From positions 62,001 to 126,000 of the forward strand of contig NZ_CDPP01000005.1 of NCBI RefSeq assembly GCF_000829905.1: a stretch of 64,000 bases of DNA. Reading direction: 5' to 3'. The notes below the pieces were generated by a model. It saw only the letters and a list, made by a program, of their open reading frames with translations, had not been told where the DNA came from and searched no databases. Positions within the stretch are counted from its first letter, which is position 1, and each line of letters begins with the position of its first letter. The position numbers and the translations under genes are program-made. This document shows positions 35,661-44,853 of this stretch, in pieces. This DNA comes from Beduini massiliensis. Lineage in GTDB: Bacteria; Bacillota_I; Bacilli_A; Erysipelotrichales; Coprobacillaceae.

Positions 35661-36158
35661 ATGAACTATAGTTTGCGTAAATTAGATGCCTTTTTGGTGA
35701 TTGGGCAAGTTGTCGAATTAACTCAATCGAAAAGAAAGAATATAACGATCAGCACTCAATTTTGGCGAATCTTCAATACAAATCTAAAGAAAAGTCATTT
35801 ATCACAATCCGGTAATTGGCAGAAGTATGCTTTTATGGAAAGAAGAATGGGAAAGCTGTATTATTATTGTGCGATTCCCTTTAAAACAGAAATTCCAGAC
35901 GGATTTTATTTAAAAGAGGTAAAGCCTCATCTTTATTTGGTGGTGGAACATCATGGAGCAATGATGAATATATATGAAACTTATGATCAGATTTATCGAC
36001 ACCTTTTGCCTAATATACATTATGAGCCATTGAAAGAGGATTGTATTCATTTTGAAAGATATGATCATCGTTTTCACTGGAATAGAGAAGATTCAATCAT
36101 TGAAATTTGGATACCGATAAGGCATACAGAGGCGTCATATAAAAATAGTGATGTATGA
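35661..36158 (+). CDS. GyrI-like/AraC effector-binding domain protein
   Basis: A 165-residue stand-alone ligand-binding domain. The order of strands (FLVIGQVVEL, KLYYYCAIPF, HLYLVVEHHGAM, DCIHFERYD, IIEIWIPI) matches the GyrI-like small-molecule-binding fold found at the C-terminus of AraC and MerR regulators. No DNA-binding helix-turn-helix precedes it; the 140 bases upstream hold no open frame for one. It may be an independent binding protein or a remnant of a longer regulator. GAGGATGAT is the ribosome site. Confidence 0.75.
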   Translation: MNYSLRKLDAFLVIGQVVELTQSKRKNITISTQFWRIFNTNLKKSHLSQSGNWQKYAFMERRMGKLYYYCAIPFKTEIPDGFYLKEVKPHLYLVVEHHGAMMNIYETYDQIYRHLLPNIHYEPLKEDCIHFERYDHRFHWNREDSIIEIWIPIRHTEASYKNSDV

Positions 36159-36181
36159 AATGACTGTACATCGCTATTTTT
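36141..36181 (+). terminator. Long terminator hairpin
   Basis: AAAAATAGTGATGTA pairs with TACATCGCTATTTTT over 15 bases (one G-T), loop of 11, ending in T. It overlaps the end of the GyrI-like gene. Confidence 0.75.
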
Positions 36182-36440
36182 GTAAAGAGGATTACTTTGA
36201 AAAGGATATCAGCGACAGATGAACATAACCAATTGAGCATCTGTGTTGAAATCCCTGACATCATTGAAAAAGATTAAGTCAAGGTGATTCCTATTGACTG
36301 ATAAATTAACTAATACTTTATAAAGAACGGATGCAGCAGATGATAAGTATTAAGGGCTTGCTGATAAAGATTAGCTTGTCCGCTTTTTACAATCTTTTTA
36401 AACCTATTTTAACTATAATAGGGGACAGGGGGAAGAAAAA
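36182..36440. other. Intergenic region, no firm gene
   Basis: A 26-codon frame (TTG at 36197, GAGG 8 bases upstream, stop at 36275) reads KRISATDEHNQLSICVEIPD and may be a tiny gene or a remnant. A perfect TATAAT at 36414-36419 is the likely -10 of the next gene. Nothing else stands out. Confidence 0.35.
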
Positions 36441-37343
36441 ATGAATGATGAAACAGCAAGGAAATTTATATATCAAAATGCACGACCGCTTGACATTGCA
36501 AGATGGAAGTATCTGTTTGAAGGTGGGAGTAAAAATGAAGTATTGAAAGCCTTGACATTCTACCAAAATGAAGATGGTGGATTTGGTCATGCTTTAGAAC
36601 CGGATTGTTGGAATCCGAATTCAGCGCCGGTACAAACATGGGTTGCTACACAAATTATTAAAGAAGTACAGCTAAACGATAAAAATCATCCGATCATTCA
36701 AGGGATCTTACGTTATTTAGCTTCGGGAAAAGATTTTAACGGACATACGTGGTTGAATACCATTCCTACTAATGATGATTACCCTCATGCGCCTTGGTGG
36801 AGCTATGAAGAAAATGAGGCAGTATCTTACAATCCTACGGCTTGTCTAATTGGTTTCATTATTAAATTTGCAGATGCGGACAGTGCACTTTATCCTTTGG
36901 CATGTCAGCTTACAAAAGAGGCGTATGACTACTTTAAAAGCAGTTTTCCGATGGCGTCTATGCATACCGTCTCTTGTTTTGTTGAATTGTATCAATATCT
37001 AAAAGAAAGCTCAGTATCAACATTGATTGATATGGAAGAATTCAGAGTATTGCTGCATAAACAAATACAGCATATTATGACCTATGATACCTCAAAATGG
37101 GCAGTCGAATATGTATGCAAGCCCTCTCTTTTTATCAATGATAAAACAAGTGAATTTTATTTGGAAAATCAAGAAATCTGTGATTATGAATGCCAATTTA
37201 TCTCACATACTCAAAAAGAAGATGGAACATGGGCAATCACATGGACTTGGGAAGAGGATTCCCAAGCATGGCATATAAGTAAAAATTGGTGGAAATCGGA
37301 TTGGATTATTAAAAACATAAAATTTGTCAAAGCAATGAAATAA
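36441..37343 (+). CDS. Alpha/alpha-toroid (terpene cyclase/prenyltransferase-like) protein
   Basis: A 300-residue soluble protein. Two QW-like repeats frame it: YQNEDGGFGHALEPD at 41-55 and QKEDGTWAITWTW near 258-270. Between them are helix pairs and Trp-rich patches (HAPWWSYEENEAVSYNPTA). This is the toroid fold of squalene cyclases and prenyltransferase beta subunits. No DXDD or zinc-binding triad is evident, so cyclase activity cannot be claimed. Relatives are annotated as hypothetical. GGGGGAAG precedes the ATG. Confidence 0.75.
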   Translation: MNDETARKFIYQNARPLDIARWKYLFEGGSKNEVLKALTFYQNEDGGFGHALEPDCWNPNSAPVQTWVATQIIKEVQLNDKNHPIIQGILRYLASGKDFNGHTWLNTIPTNDDYPHAPWWSYEENEAVSYNPTACLIGFIIKFADADSALYPLACQLTKEAYDYFKSSFPMASMHTVSCFVELYQYLKESSVSTLIDMEEFRVLLHKQIQHIMTYDTSKWAVEYVCKPSLFINDKTSEFYLENQEICDYECQFISHTQKEDGTWAITWTWEEDSQAWHISKNWWKSDWIIKNIKFVKAMK

Positions 37344-37529
37344 TGGATGCAAGTAGGAAAGCATAAGTAAAAAAGAATGTATCCTCTCGATAAGTTAAGT
37401 ATTCGATCGATATATTGAAAGATGAATTTAGTGAAAACGAACTAAGAATATGGGAAATTACTATTTTTATATATTTTTAGTACTTTCTTAAGAAAATATG
37501 ATAGAATAGCTTACGAGGTGATAAATAAG

Positions 37530-38705
37530 ATGAAATGTCGTTTTTGTGATACAGAATTGACTGAAAATGATAAATATTGTCCCCATTGCGGGATGAAAGT
37601 AGAAGCGCGACCTCAATCTGTAAGTCGTATTACGGATCGCGTTCCGGTATTTGAGCATCGTCAAGCCAATCGCAATGTTGTTGTTTGGACAGTTCTAATC
37701 TGTGTGCTGGTTTTGTTGGCTGTATTTAAACTAACAGCACGTCCTTCCTCATCAGAGGATAACTACTATAATAATTCTTATACAACGCAAAAGCCCGAAA
37801 AATATGATTATAAGGAATTAAACGGAGATTATATCCTTGAAAAAGGAGATGATCTTGTTATTAGTAATCTTAATGGTGGTGGGTATATTACAGATGACGG
37901 AACATCGATCTATATGGTGGACGATGATGGAAACATTGCTCAGTTTGATAAAGATATGAACAAAAGTGAAGTGATTTATAAAGGCAGCTGCCAAGATCTG
38001 CAGGTACATGACGGATATCTTTATTTTAAAGATACATATAAAAATAACTATACATTTAAAATGGATATAGCAACAAAAGAAGTAACACCGGTATTAGAAG
38101 AAGATGCTTATTATGTACGTGTTTATGGGCAGGATATTTATTATCAAAGTGATCAGAGTGGAGAAAGCATTTTTCATTATAATATGAGTACCAATGAGAC
38201 AGCTAGAATCAATGAAGAAGCAAGTTATAATTTACAGCTGGTTGGAAATTTATTATATTTTTCAACAGCGGATGCCATTAAAGCCTATGATATGACAACA
38301 CAGGAAATATCTACGATAAAGCAAGGCAGAGTCATCAATTTAGTTTGTCAGCAAGATGCGCTTTATTATATTGATGGAAATTCGGGCTTTATTTATACGA
38401 TGGATTTAACTGGAGATACACAGGTCAGTACACGTTTGAATCGTGAAGTATCCTATAATTTAATTGTCAGCAAGGATCAGATTTATTATTTGAATGATTC
38501 AAATGAAGTCATCAATATGAAGACCAACGGACTTGATAATCAAGTATTAAGTGATGAAGAAACCGGATATAGTCTGCAGCTGCAAGGAGAATATCTTTTT
38601 ATTCAAAGTGATGACTACTATGGTGATTATGAATGGTATCGTATGGATCTTAATGGAGAAAATGGGGGATATGTCTATATTCAAAATATAGGGAGTTACA
38701 TCTAA
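37530..38705 (+). CDS. Zinc-ribbon, single-pass membrane protein with DUF5050-like propeller
   Basis: A 391-residue protein. The ATG at 37530 follows GAGGTGAT; an in-frame GTG at 37518 overlaps that site. A zinc ribbon occupies 1-21 with C3, C6, C17 and C20. One membrane helix is at about 50-70, so the rest is outside the cell. A short Ser/Tyr/Asn linker leads to repeated blades of the form LYFxxxx, IYYxDxxN, LYYIDGNSG, IYYLNDSNE, as in DUF5050 beta propellers. The topology, a zinc ribbon inside and propeller outside, is common in Firmicutes, but the function is unknown. It probably senses or binds wall components. Confidence 0.82.
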   Translation: MKCRFCDTELTENDKYCPHCGMKVEARPQSVSRITDRVPVFEHRQANRNVVVWTVLICVLVLLAVFKLTARPSSSEDNYYNNSYTTQKPEKYDYKELNGDYILEKGDDLVISNLNGGGYITDDGTSIYMVDDDGNIAQFDKDMNKSEVIYKGSCQDLQVHDGYLYFKDTYKNNYTFKMDIATKEVTPVLEEDAYYVRVYGQDIYYQSDQSGESIFHYNMSTNETARINEEASYNLQLVGNLLYFSTADAIKAYDMTTQEISTIKQGRVINLVCQQDALYYIDGNSGFIYTMDLTGDTQVSTRLNREVSYNLIVSKDQIYYLNDSNEVINMKTNGLDNQVLSDEETGYSLQLQGEYLFIQSDDYYGDYEWYRMDLNGENGGYVYIQNIGSYI

Positions 38706-38727
38706 AAGTAGCGTTCCCTTTTTTTTT
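38691..38727 (+). terminator. Probable terminator
   Basis: GGGA and GTTAC pair with GTAGC and TCCC with a two-base bulge, followed by nine T. It overlaps the end of the propeller gene. Confidence 0.6.
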
Positions 38728-38760
38728 ATGATAAAATGAATTCAGCTAAGGAGGAGTAAG

Positions 38761-39492
38761 ATGCAAAGGTATTTTGTTAAAAATTTTGATGAATCACAGT
38801 TTATTATTGAAAAAGAAGATCATCACCATTTGAAAAAGGTGATGCGTATGCATGATGGAGATGAGATTATTTGCATAAATGAAAAGCAACAAGTTTTTCT
38901 TTGCAAAATCGTGAATATAGAAACAGGAATGATAGAAGTTGTTGAAGAAATTCAGCAGGACTGCGAACTTCCTGTCAATGTAAATCTAATCTATGCATTG
39001 CCTAAAAGCGATAAATTTGAATTTGTGCTGCAAAAGGCATGCGAATTAGGAGTAACGTGCATTATTCCTCTTTTATCGAAACGCTGTGTCGTGAAAACGG
39101 ATCGTGACACTTTCAATAAAAAATATCAGCGATTCAATAAAATTTTAAAAGAAGCAGCAGAACAATCTTATCGAAATCAAATACCGAAGATTGCTCCTTT
39201 AATCAAACTCTCAGAAGTAAAATCTTATCTGGGAGATCATAATTTAGTGGCTTATGAAGAAAATGCGAAACAAAATGAGATGTCCATGCTAAAAGAGGTC
39301 TTGTCTCAAGTTCACAATGGTGATACAATCACTATTATTGTGGGCTGTGAGGGCGGTTTTGACCAAAGTGAGATCGATGAATTGGAAAAGATGGGCGTTA
39401 TTCCCTGTTCGTTAGGAAAACGTATTTTAAGAAGTGAAACAGCTCCATTGTATTTGTTAAGTGCTATTGGATATGCACTGGAATTAGGATAG
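38761..39492 (+). CDS. rsmE: 16S rRNA m3U1498 methyltransferase RsmE
   Basis: A 243-residue SPOUT methyltransferase. The N-terminal PUA-like part has DHHHLKKVMRMHDGDEI. The C-terminal knot has TIIVGCEGGFDQSEIDEL and LGKRILRSETAPLYLLSAI, the SAM-binding trefoil motifs. KSDKFEFVLQKACELGV near the middle is also diagnostic. AAGGAGGAG is the ribosome site. It opens an operon with an unknown gene, mtaB, murE and deoC. Confidence 0.95.
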   Translation: MQRYFVKNFDESQFIIEKEDHHHLKKVMRMHDGDEIICINEKQQVFLCKIVNIETGMIEVVEEIQQDCELPVNVNLIYALPKSDKFEFVLQKACELGVTCIIPLLSKRCVVKTDRDTFNKKYQRFNKILKEAAEQSYRNQIPKIAPLIKLSEVKSYLGDHNLVAYEENAKQNEMSMLKEVLSQVHNGDTITIIVGCEGGFDQSEIDELEKMGVIPCSLGKRILRSETAPLYLLSAIGYALELG

Positions 39493-39502
39493 AGGATCAA
39501 AT

Positions 39503-40273
39503 ATGCAGTTAGTCAAAGGATTAAATAAATACGGGATGCATCCCGTCATTAAAAAATTAGCGAGTTATCGTTTTATCGAAGAAAATAATGCTTTGCTTAA
39601 AAAGAATCATATTTTGCCTGTTTATAAAAATGAATATCAGCTTCAGGCAACGCTCGTTTATCTTCGCTCTATGCTAAACAAAGAAGCAATGTTTGGAATC
39701 TATCTGCTAAATGTAAATGAGAATGGGGAGTTATGGGATGCCATGAGTTATCAGCAGCGTCAAATTTTGCTCCATGGTGAGTTGATGACGGATTTGCAGC
39801 ATCTGCCTCATTTTAGTGTGTGGGATCAGCTGATCTTGCTTCCTTGTTTTGATAGTGAACTAAATCACCGCTTTTGCGAGGATTATCAGTTTCTGCTGCT
39901 GAAACAAAATAAAGCGTTTGTAGAAGAACAACTGAAGAATTTAAAAGATCCGATTGAATTATATGGAGTAGAGGTACTGAAAAATGGCTTCTGTGATTTT
40001 ATTTGGATAAAATCTTTTGAAAATGAACACTATTTATATTTAGAAGATTTCAAATCGATTTATGTGTTTAATGAAGCCCAAAAAGCTTTTACAGATCAAT
40101 GTATCCTTGTTGATAAATATAGTCAGAAAATTCCGGAAATGGTAGAACTAAAAGAAATTGTGACTCTCTATCATCATCAAAAAGAAGAGGTATTATTAGA
40201 GTATTTGCAAGATCATCAGTTTATTAGTAAAAAGGTTTATGCGAAGTTAAAGAAGAAGTTTTTAGGAGGTTAA
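39503..40273 (+). CDS. Unknown 256-residue protein between rsmE and mtaB
   Basis: I do not recognise this protein. It is soluble, with no signal peptide or membrane helix. The N-terminal third is basic with Leu-rich helices (LVYLRSMLNKEAMFGIYLLN). The middle has Trp/His-rich strands (LPHFSVWDQLILLPCFDSE, FCDFIWIKSFENEHYLYLED). The C-terminus (about 215-256) looks helical and ends in KKVYAKLKKKFLGG. Its base composition and tight spacing (10 bases after rsmE, 1 base before mtaB) say it is a native member of this RNA-modification operon, so a link to RNA modification or translation is a reasonable inference, but no more. Confidence 0.65.
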   Translation: MQLVKGLNKYGMHPVIKKLASYRFIEENNALLKKNHILPVYKNEYQLQATLVYLRSMLNKEAMFGIYLLNVNENGELWDAMSYQQRQILLHGELMTDLQHLPHFSVWDQLILLPCFDSELNHRFCEDYQFLLLKQNKAFVEEQLKNLKDPIELYGVEVLKNGFCDFIWIKSFENEHYLYLEDFKSIYVFNEAQKAFTDQCILVDKYSQKIPEMVELKEIVTLYHHQKEEVLLEYLQDHQFISKKVYAKLKKKFLGG

Positions 40274-40274
40274 T

Positions 40275-41588
40275 ATGAAAACATTTGCTATTCATACCCT
40301 AGGGTGCAAAGTGAATACGTACGAATCAGAGGCTATTGTGCGCTTGTTTGAAGCCCATGATTACCATAAGGTTTCTTTTAAAGAGGTAGCGGATGTTTAT
40401 ATCATCAATACCTGTACAGTAACAAATACCGGAGACAGTAAGTCGCGTCAGATTATCCGTCGTGCCATTCGGAAAAATCCCGAAGCCGTGGTATGTGTCG
40501 TAGGCTGTTATGCACAGGTGGCACCTTTGGACATTGAAGCGATTGAGGGAGTAGATATTATCTTAGGTACGCAATATCGTCATGAAATCGTTGATTTAGT
40601 TGAAGAACATATAAAAAGCAAACAGAGAATCACAAAAATCAGTGATGTTATGAAAGAAAAAGAATTTGAAGAATTGGATGTTGATGTTTTTACTGAAAAC
40701 ACGCGTGCTTTTTTGAAAATTCAAGATGGCTGCAATAATTTTTGTACGTATTGTATCATTCCCTATGCCCGAGGATTAGTTCGCTCCCGTCAGCCGGAGA
40801 GTGTTTTAAAGCAAGCTCAGACCCTTGTTGATCATGGCTTTGTGGAAATTGTCTTAACCGGGATTCATACGGGGGCTTATGGAATAGATTTAGAGCATTA
40901 TCGCTTCTATGATTTGCTGGTGGATTTAGTTGAAAAGACACAGGGATTAAAGCGTCTGCGTATTTCTTCTATTGAAATCAATCAGATTACAAATGAAGTC
41001 ATTGATTTAATCAAGAATAATAAGATTATCGTCGATCATCTTCATGTTCCGTTACAGTCAGGAAGTGATGGTGTACTTAAAAGAATGCGCCGTAAATATA
41101 CTTGTGCACAGTATTTAGAAAAGATTGAACAGATTCGCTCAGTCTTACCGGATCTTGCTTTCACAACCGATGTCATTGTCGGATTCCCACAGGAAACACA
41201 AGAAGAATTTGAAGAAACCTATGCTTTTATCAAGCAGGTAGGGTATAGTGAACTGCATGTTTTTCCATATTCAAAAAGAAGAAATACACCGGCGGCAGCG
41301 ATGACGGGGCAAGTTGATGAGTCCGTCAAGAATGAACGTGTTAAAACGTTGATTGATCTTTCAAAACAACTGCATGTGGATTACGCTAAGAAGTTTATCG
41401 GTAAAACGGTGGATGTTATTTTTGAGGAAACATTTGATGAAGAGCGCTTGATCGGGCATACGGGTAACTATTTAAAAGTGATTGCTAAAGCTGATCCAAA
41501 ATGGATTGGGCAAGTGATGCCGGTTATGATAAAAGAGGTCAGTGTTTTAGGAATCACAGGAGAAGTACTTGAAGGAGAGCGCCTATGA
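40275..41588 (+). CDS. mtaB: tRNA t6A37 methylthiotransferase MtaB
   Basis: A 437-residue radical-SAM enzyme that converts t6A to ms2t6A at position 37 of ANN-decoding tRNAs. The N-terminal UPF0004 domain binds an auxiliary cluster through C11 (TLGCKVNTYESEA), C47 (NTCTVTN) and C78 (VGCYAQ). The radical-SAM triad is C153, C157, C160 (DGCNNFCTYCIIPYARG). The C-terminal TRAM domain (about 375-437) binds RNA. The GCKVNTYE motif and lack of the MiaB-specific motif point to MtaB. ATGA overlap with murE. Confidence 0.95.
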   Translation: MKTFAIHTLGCKVNTYESEAIVRLFEAHDYHKVSFKEVADVYIINTCTVTNTGDSKSRQIIRRAIRKNPEAVVCVVGCYAQVAPLDIEAIEGVDIILGTQYRHEIVDLVEEHIKSKQRITKISDVMKEKEFEELDVDVFTENTRAFLKIQDGCNNFCTYCIIPYARGLVRSRQPESVLKQAQTLVDHGFVEIVLTGIHTGAYGIDLEHYRFYDLLVDLVEKTQGLKRLRISSIEINQITNEVIDLIKNNKIIVDHLHVPLQSGSDGVLKRMRRKYTCAQYLEKIEQIRSVLPDLAFTTDVIVGFPQETQEEFEETYAFIKQVGYSELHVFPYSKRRNTPAAAMTGQVDESVKNERVKTLIDLSKQLHVDYAKKFIGKTVDVIFEETFDEERLIGHTGNYLKVIAKADPKWIGQVMPVMIKEVSVLGITGEVLEGERL

Positions 41589-43048
41589 AAAAATTAAATC
41601 AATTATTGCCGATAGACAGTGATTTAGCGATTGAATCGATTTACAGTGATTCTCGAAAAGTACGTCCTAACTCTATTTTCTTTTGTTTAGATGGATTGTC
41701 TGTCAACGGTCATCAATTCATTGAGGAAGCGATTTATAAAGGGGCGGTCTGTATCGTTCACTCTAAAGATGTCTCTGTTAAAAATAAAGATATTGTCTAT
41801 TATCAGGTAAAAGATACTTTAAAATGTCTAAATGAGGTGGCGTGTAAGTTTTATGATGATCCTAGCCAGCAATTAAACATGATCGGTGTCACCGGAACGA
41901 ATGGGAAAACGATTGTTTCAATGCTGATTTACCAAATCGCTAAAAAGATAATGCCATTTGGCTATATTGGAACGCATCACGTCTTATTCAACAAGGAAAC
42001 ATGTGAATGTGAATTTACTACCCCGGAGATTATTTTTCTTCAGGAACACCTTAGAAAGATGGTGAATGCAGGAATTCAAGGGGCTTGTTTAGAGGTTTCA
42101 TCACACGGATTGGCATTGGGACGGGTAGCCGGAGTCGACTTTGACATGGCCGTCTTTACCAATTTGTCACCGGAACATTTGGATTTTCATGGCAGTATGG
42201 AGAATTATATAAAAGCAAAATTAAAGCTGTTTGAAGGATTGCGCAGCGATGCTGTTGCTATTGTGAATCGTGATGATGAAGAAATGTTTAATCGTATTTC
42301 AACCTTGACAAAAGCACATGTTTTATCATTTGGGATTCATCATGAAGCGGATATTCAAGCAATAAAGATTGTATTGAAACTAAAAGAAACCTCGTTTGAG
42401 GTTTTATACGATGGGTATACTTATCCTGTCAAAACAACTTTGATTGGACAGTTTAATATCTATCATATTTTGGCGGCGATCCTGGCTTTACTGCAAATCG
42501 GATTTACGATTGAACAGGCAATCGAAGCAATTGAGGAAGTCGATAATATTGAGGGGCGTTTAGAATATGTAGAGACCGGACATAAATTTCATGCGTTCGT
42601 CGATAACGGACATAGTCCTCAGCATTATGAACAAGTATTGTCGTACGCTTCTAAAGTCGTTGGTGAGGGAAGAATTATTGCTGTTTTTGGCAGTGTAGGC
42701 AAGCGGGAATTCAAAAAACGTCAAGTTCTGGGTGAAATTGCAGATCACTACTGTGATCATATCATTTTAACGGAAGAAGATCCGCGGGATGAAGATACTG
42801 AAGAAATCTGTGAACAGATAAAAAAAGGAATTAAAAAAACAAAAAATGTGGTAATTACTGACCGTGAAACAGCGATTTATCAGGCTGTTGAAATTGCCAA
42901 TCCTAATGACATTATTTTGATTTTAGGAAAGGGAGAAGAACAAACGATGTATAAACGTCGAGGTCAGGTGCCCTATATCGGTGATAAACAAGCTTTATTA
43001 AATGCAATCGAAGAAGTTTACGGAGGAGAAGAAGATTATGAATTATAA
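41585..43048 (+). CDS. murE: UDP-MurNAc-tripeptide synthetase MurE
   Basis: A 487-residue ATP-dependent ligase that adds the third amino acid to the wall peptide. The ATP loop is GVTGTNGKT at 101-109. [27 protein letters not shown] and [10 protein letters not shown] follow. In the C-terminal domain the specificity region reads TEEDPRDED. The meso-DAP enzymes have DNPR here and many Lys enzymes have DNPA or DDPN, so the amino acid used cannot be read with confidence. Overlaps mtaB and deoC, so it is expressed with them. Confidence 0.92.
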   Translation: MKKLNQLLPIDSDLAIESIYSDSRKVRPNSIFFCLDGLSVNGHQFIEEAIYKGAVCIVHSKDVSVKNKDIVYYQVKDTLKCLNEVACKFYDDPSQQLNMIGVTGTNGKTIVSMLIYQIAKKIMPFGYIGTHHVLFNKETCECEFTTPEIIFLQEHLRKMVNAGIQGACLEVSSHGLALGRVAGVDFDMAVFTNLSPEHLDFHGSMENYIKAKLKLFEGLRSDAVAIVNRDDEEMFNRISTLTKAHVLSFGIHHEADIQAIKIVLKLKETSFEVLYDGYTYPVKTTLIGQFNIYHILAAILALLQIGFTIEQAIEAIEEVDNIEGRLEYVETGHKFHAFVDNGHSPQHYEQVLSYASKVVGEGRIIAVFGSVGKREFKKRQVLGEIADHYCDHIILTEEDPRDEDTEEICEQIKKGIKKTKNVVITDRETAIYQAVEIANPNDIILILGKGEEQTMYKRRGQVPYIGDKQALLNAIEEVYGGEEDYEL

Positions 43049-43700
43049 TAAATATATCGATCATACATTATTAAAACAAGATGCTTTAGCATCACAAATC
43101 GATCACTTGATTGATGAAGCGATTGAATATGATTTTGCTTCTGTATGCGTTAATCCGACTTGGGTAGCCCATGCCCATCAACGTTTAGCGGATACAGATG
43201 TATTGGTCTGTACAGTGATTGGGTTCCCGTTAGGAGCAAATACAACAGCAGTAAAAGTGTTTGAAACAAAAGATGCGTTAAGCAACGGAGCTGATGAAAT
43301 TGATATGGTTATCAATATCGGGGCTTTAAAAGATCACAAAGATGAAATGGTTTATGAAGAAATCAAAGCCATTGTAGAGGCTGCAAAAGGGCATACCGTA
43401 AAGGTGATTATCGAGACTTGTTTATTAAGCGAGGAAGAAATCATGCGAGCTTGTTTGTTAGCTAAAGAAGCAAACGCGACTTTTGTTAAAACATCAACAG
43501 GCTTCTCAACAGGCGGTGCAACATTTGAAGCGGTAAAGCTGATGAAAGAAACGGTTGGGGACATGGACGTCAAAGCTTCAGGAGGAGTAAGAGACTACGA
43601 TACAATGCTTAAAATGATTGAATTAGGCGCAACGAGAATCGGAACTTCATCTGGCGTTTCTTTAATGACTAAAAAAGCAGAAAATGGTGAAACTTATTAA
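43038..43700 (+). CDS. deoC: Deoxyribose-phosphate aldolase
   Basis: A 220-residue TIM-barrel aldolase that splits 2-deoxyribose-5-phosphate to acetaldehyde and glyceraldehyde-3-phosphate. The Schiff-base lysine is K151 ([12 protein letters not shown]), and K179 in VKASGGVRD is the second catalytic lysine. [15 protein letters not shown] holds the acidic partner. The ATG at 43038 lies inside the end of murE, 10 bases after GGAGGAG. Its pairing with murE is not a known functional link. Confidence 0.96.
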   Translation: MNYNKYIDHTLLKQDALASQIDHLIDEAIEYDFASVCVNPTWVAHAHQRLADTDVLVCTVIGFPLGANTTAVKVFETKDALSNGADEIDMVINIGALKDHKDEMVYEEIKAIVEAAKGHTVKVIIETCLLSEEEIMRACLLAKEANATFVKTSTGFSTGGATFEAVKLMKETVGDMDVKASGGVRDYDTMLKMIELGATRIGTSSGVSLMTKKAENGETY

Positions 43701-43708
43701 ATTAAATG

Positions 43709-43737
43709 TTGATTTTTCATGACAAGGATAGTATAAT
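43709..43737 (+). promoter_or_regulatory. Sigma-A promoter of rpsU
   Basis: TTGATT (43709-43714), a 17-base spacer and a perfect TATAAT (43732-43737). Confidence 0.75.
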
Positions 43738-43776
43738 ACATGTTGTGTTAGTAAGACAGATGGGGGGGAAGTTCAA

Positions 43777-43962
43777 ATGGCTAAGACAGTAGTACGTGAA
43801 AATGAATCACTAGATGATGCATTACGTCGTTTCAAAAGACAAGTTTCTAGAACAGGAACCCTAGCTGAAGCTCGTAAAAGAGAGTTTTATGTAAAACCTG
43901 GGTTGAAAAGAAAAATGAAATCAGAAGCAGCTAGAAAAAATAATAAAGGGAAACAAAGATAA
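43777..43962 (+). CDS. rpsU: 30S ribosomal protein S21
   Basis: A 61-residue basic protein. [20 protein letters not shown] and [20 protein letters not shown] are the S21 signature; the tail is a Lys/Arg-rich run that binds 16S rRNA near the anti-Shine-Dalgarno end. A very strong ribosome site (GGGGGGGAAG) lies ahead. It has its own promoter and terminator, unlike Bacillus where yqeY follows it. Confidence 0.96.
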   Translation: MAKTVVRENESLDDALRRFKRQVSRTGTLAEARKREFYVKPGLKRKMKSEAARKNNKGKQR

Positions 43963-43971
43963 AAAATAATT

Positions 43972-43995
43972 AGACTCCTCCGGGAGTCTTTTTTT
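43972..43995 (+). terminator. Rho-independent terminator of rpsU
   Basis: AGACTCC, loop TCCG, GGAGTCT, followed by a seven-T run. Confidence 0.9.
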
Positions 43996-44012
43996 GTTTT
44001 GAAGCAACAGCG

Positions 44013-44041
44013 TTGACAGTTTAAGTATTTAAGCATATACT
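44013..44041 (+). promoter_or_regulatory. Promoter and candidate operator of the Fe-S/rhodanese operon
   Basis: Perfect TTGACA (44013-44018), a 17-base spacer and TATACT (44036-44041). An inverted repeat AGTAT (44024-44028), eight bases, ATACT (44037-44041) covers the spacer and -10, the usual place for an ArsR-family repressor; the operon encodes one. Confidence 0.7.
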
Positions 44042-44060
44042 AAAATAAAAGGAGGAAAAT

Positions 44061-44261
44061 ATGAGTAAATATATTGCTGTTGTTGGAAAAAGGTGTGTGG
44101 CATGTGGGGTATGTATGAACGTTTGCCCCAAGCATGCCATTAAAGTGGAAAATGGAATTAAAGCAGTCGTTGATAAGTCTTTATGCATTGGCTGTGGAAT
44201 ATGTGTAAAGATGTGTCCGGCAGGCATTATAGATAAAGCAGAGAGGAGAAACCATGAATAA
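44061..44261 (+). CDS. Two-cluster 4Fe-4S ferredoxin
   Basis: A 66-residue bacterial ferredoxin. The first cluster motif uses C12, C15, C18 and C22; the second uses C42, C45, C48 and C52, so both CxxCxxCxxxCP sets are complete. It carries low-potential electrons. AAAGGAGG is the ribosome site. It overlaps the following membrane iron-sulfur gene by 8 bases, so the two probably act as an electron pair. Confidence 0.93.
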   Translation: MSKYIAVVGKRCVACGVCMNVCPKHAIKVENGIKAVVDKSLCIGCGICVKMCPAGIIDKAERRNHE

Positions 44262-44853
44262 GAAAAAACCTTGGTATGACTACTTATGGATCTATACCCC
44301 TGTCTATTTGTGTTTAGGGATGTTTAACATTTTATTTGCTTGGCTGGGGATGATTGAATTCATTGTACCGCTCATGATTTCGATTTTTGGCGGGGGAAAG
44401 CTTTTTTGCAATCGTTATTGCGGAAGAGGGCAGTTATTTGATCTGTTAGGAAATAAACTGAAATTATCCCGACATCAAGCACCCCCTAAGTTTTTAACGT
44501 CATTATGGTTTAGATACGGTTTTTTAACGTTTTTTATGACCATGTTTATTTTGATGATTCTCTCTTCTGTTCAGGTGTTTTCAGGTACACAGAACCTAAA
44601 AGAAGTGGTGACGATATTATGGACGTTTAAGGTGCCTTGGCAGTTTGCTTACCATGGTACGAATTATTCTATGGGAATTGCTCAATTTGCCTTTGGTATG
44701 TACAGTATCATGCTGACATCCAGTCTCTTAGGTTTTATCACAATGCTTCTATATAAACCTCGCAGTTGGTGCGTGTATTGCCCTATGGGGACGATGACTC
44801 AAACAATTTGTAAATTAAAAAAAGGAGGAACTTCTCATGGAGATGCAAGCTAA
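44254..44853 (+). CDS. NapH/CcoG-like membrane iron-sulfur protein
   Basis: A 199-residue membrane protein. Hydrophobic helices lie at about 15-45, 85-107 and 140-167. [12 protein letters not shown] (C52, C56) and [14 protein letters not shown] (C173, C176) are the two Cys-pair motifs of the NapH/NosR/RdxA-type polyferredoxin membrane module (usually CxxxCP). The separate 4Fe-4S domains of larger members are absent and are supplied by the small ferredoxin gene before it. It likely passes electrons across or along the membrane. It overlaps the ArsR gene by 17 bases. Confidence 0.85.
   Translation: MNKKKPWYDYLWIYTPVYLCLGMFNILFAWLGMIEFIVPLMISIFGGGKLFCNRYCGRGQLFDLLGNKLKLSRHQAPPKFLTSLWFRYGFLTFFMTMFILMILSSVQVFSGTQNLKEVVTILWTFKVPWQFAYHGTNYSMGIAQFAFGMYSIMLTSSLLGFITMLLYKPRSWCVYCPMGTMTQTICKLKKGGTSHGDAS

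Noticed and set aside
36197-36277. A 26-codon gene with TTG start and GAGG upstream
   Set aside because: Too short and unlike any family I know; kept only as a note in the intergenic entry.
36441-37343. Terpene cyclase or prenyltransferase activity
   Set aside because: The toroid fold is likely, but neither a DXDD motif nor a zinc-binding Asp/Cys/His triad is visible.
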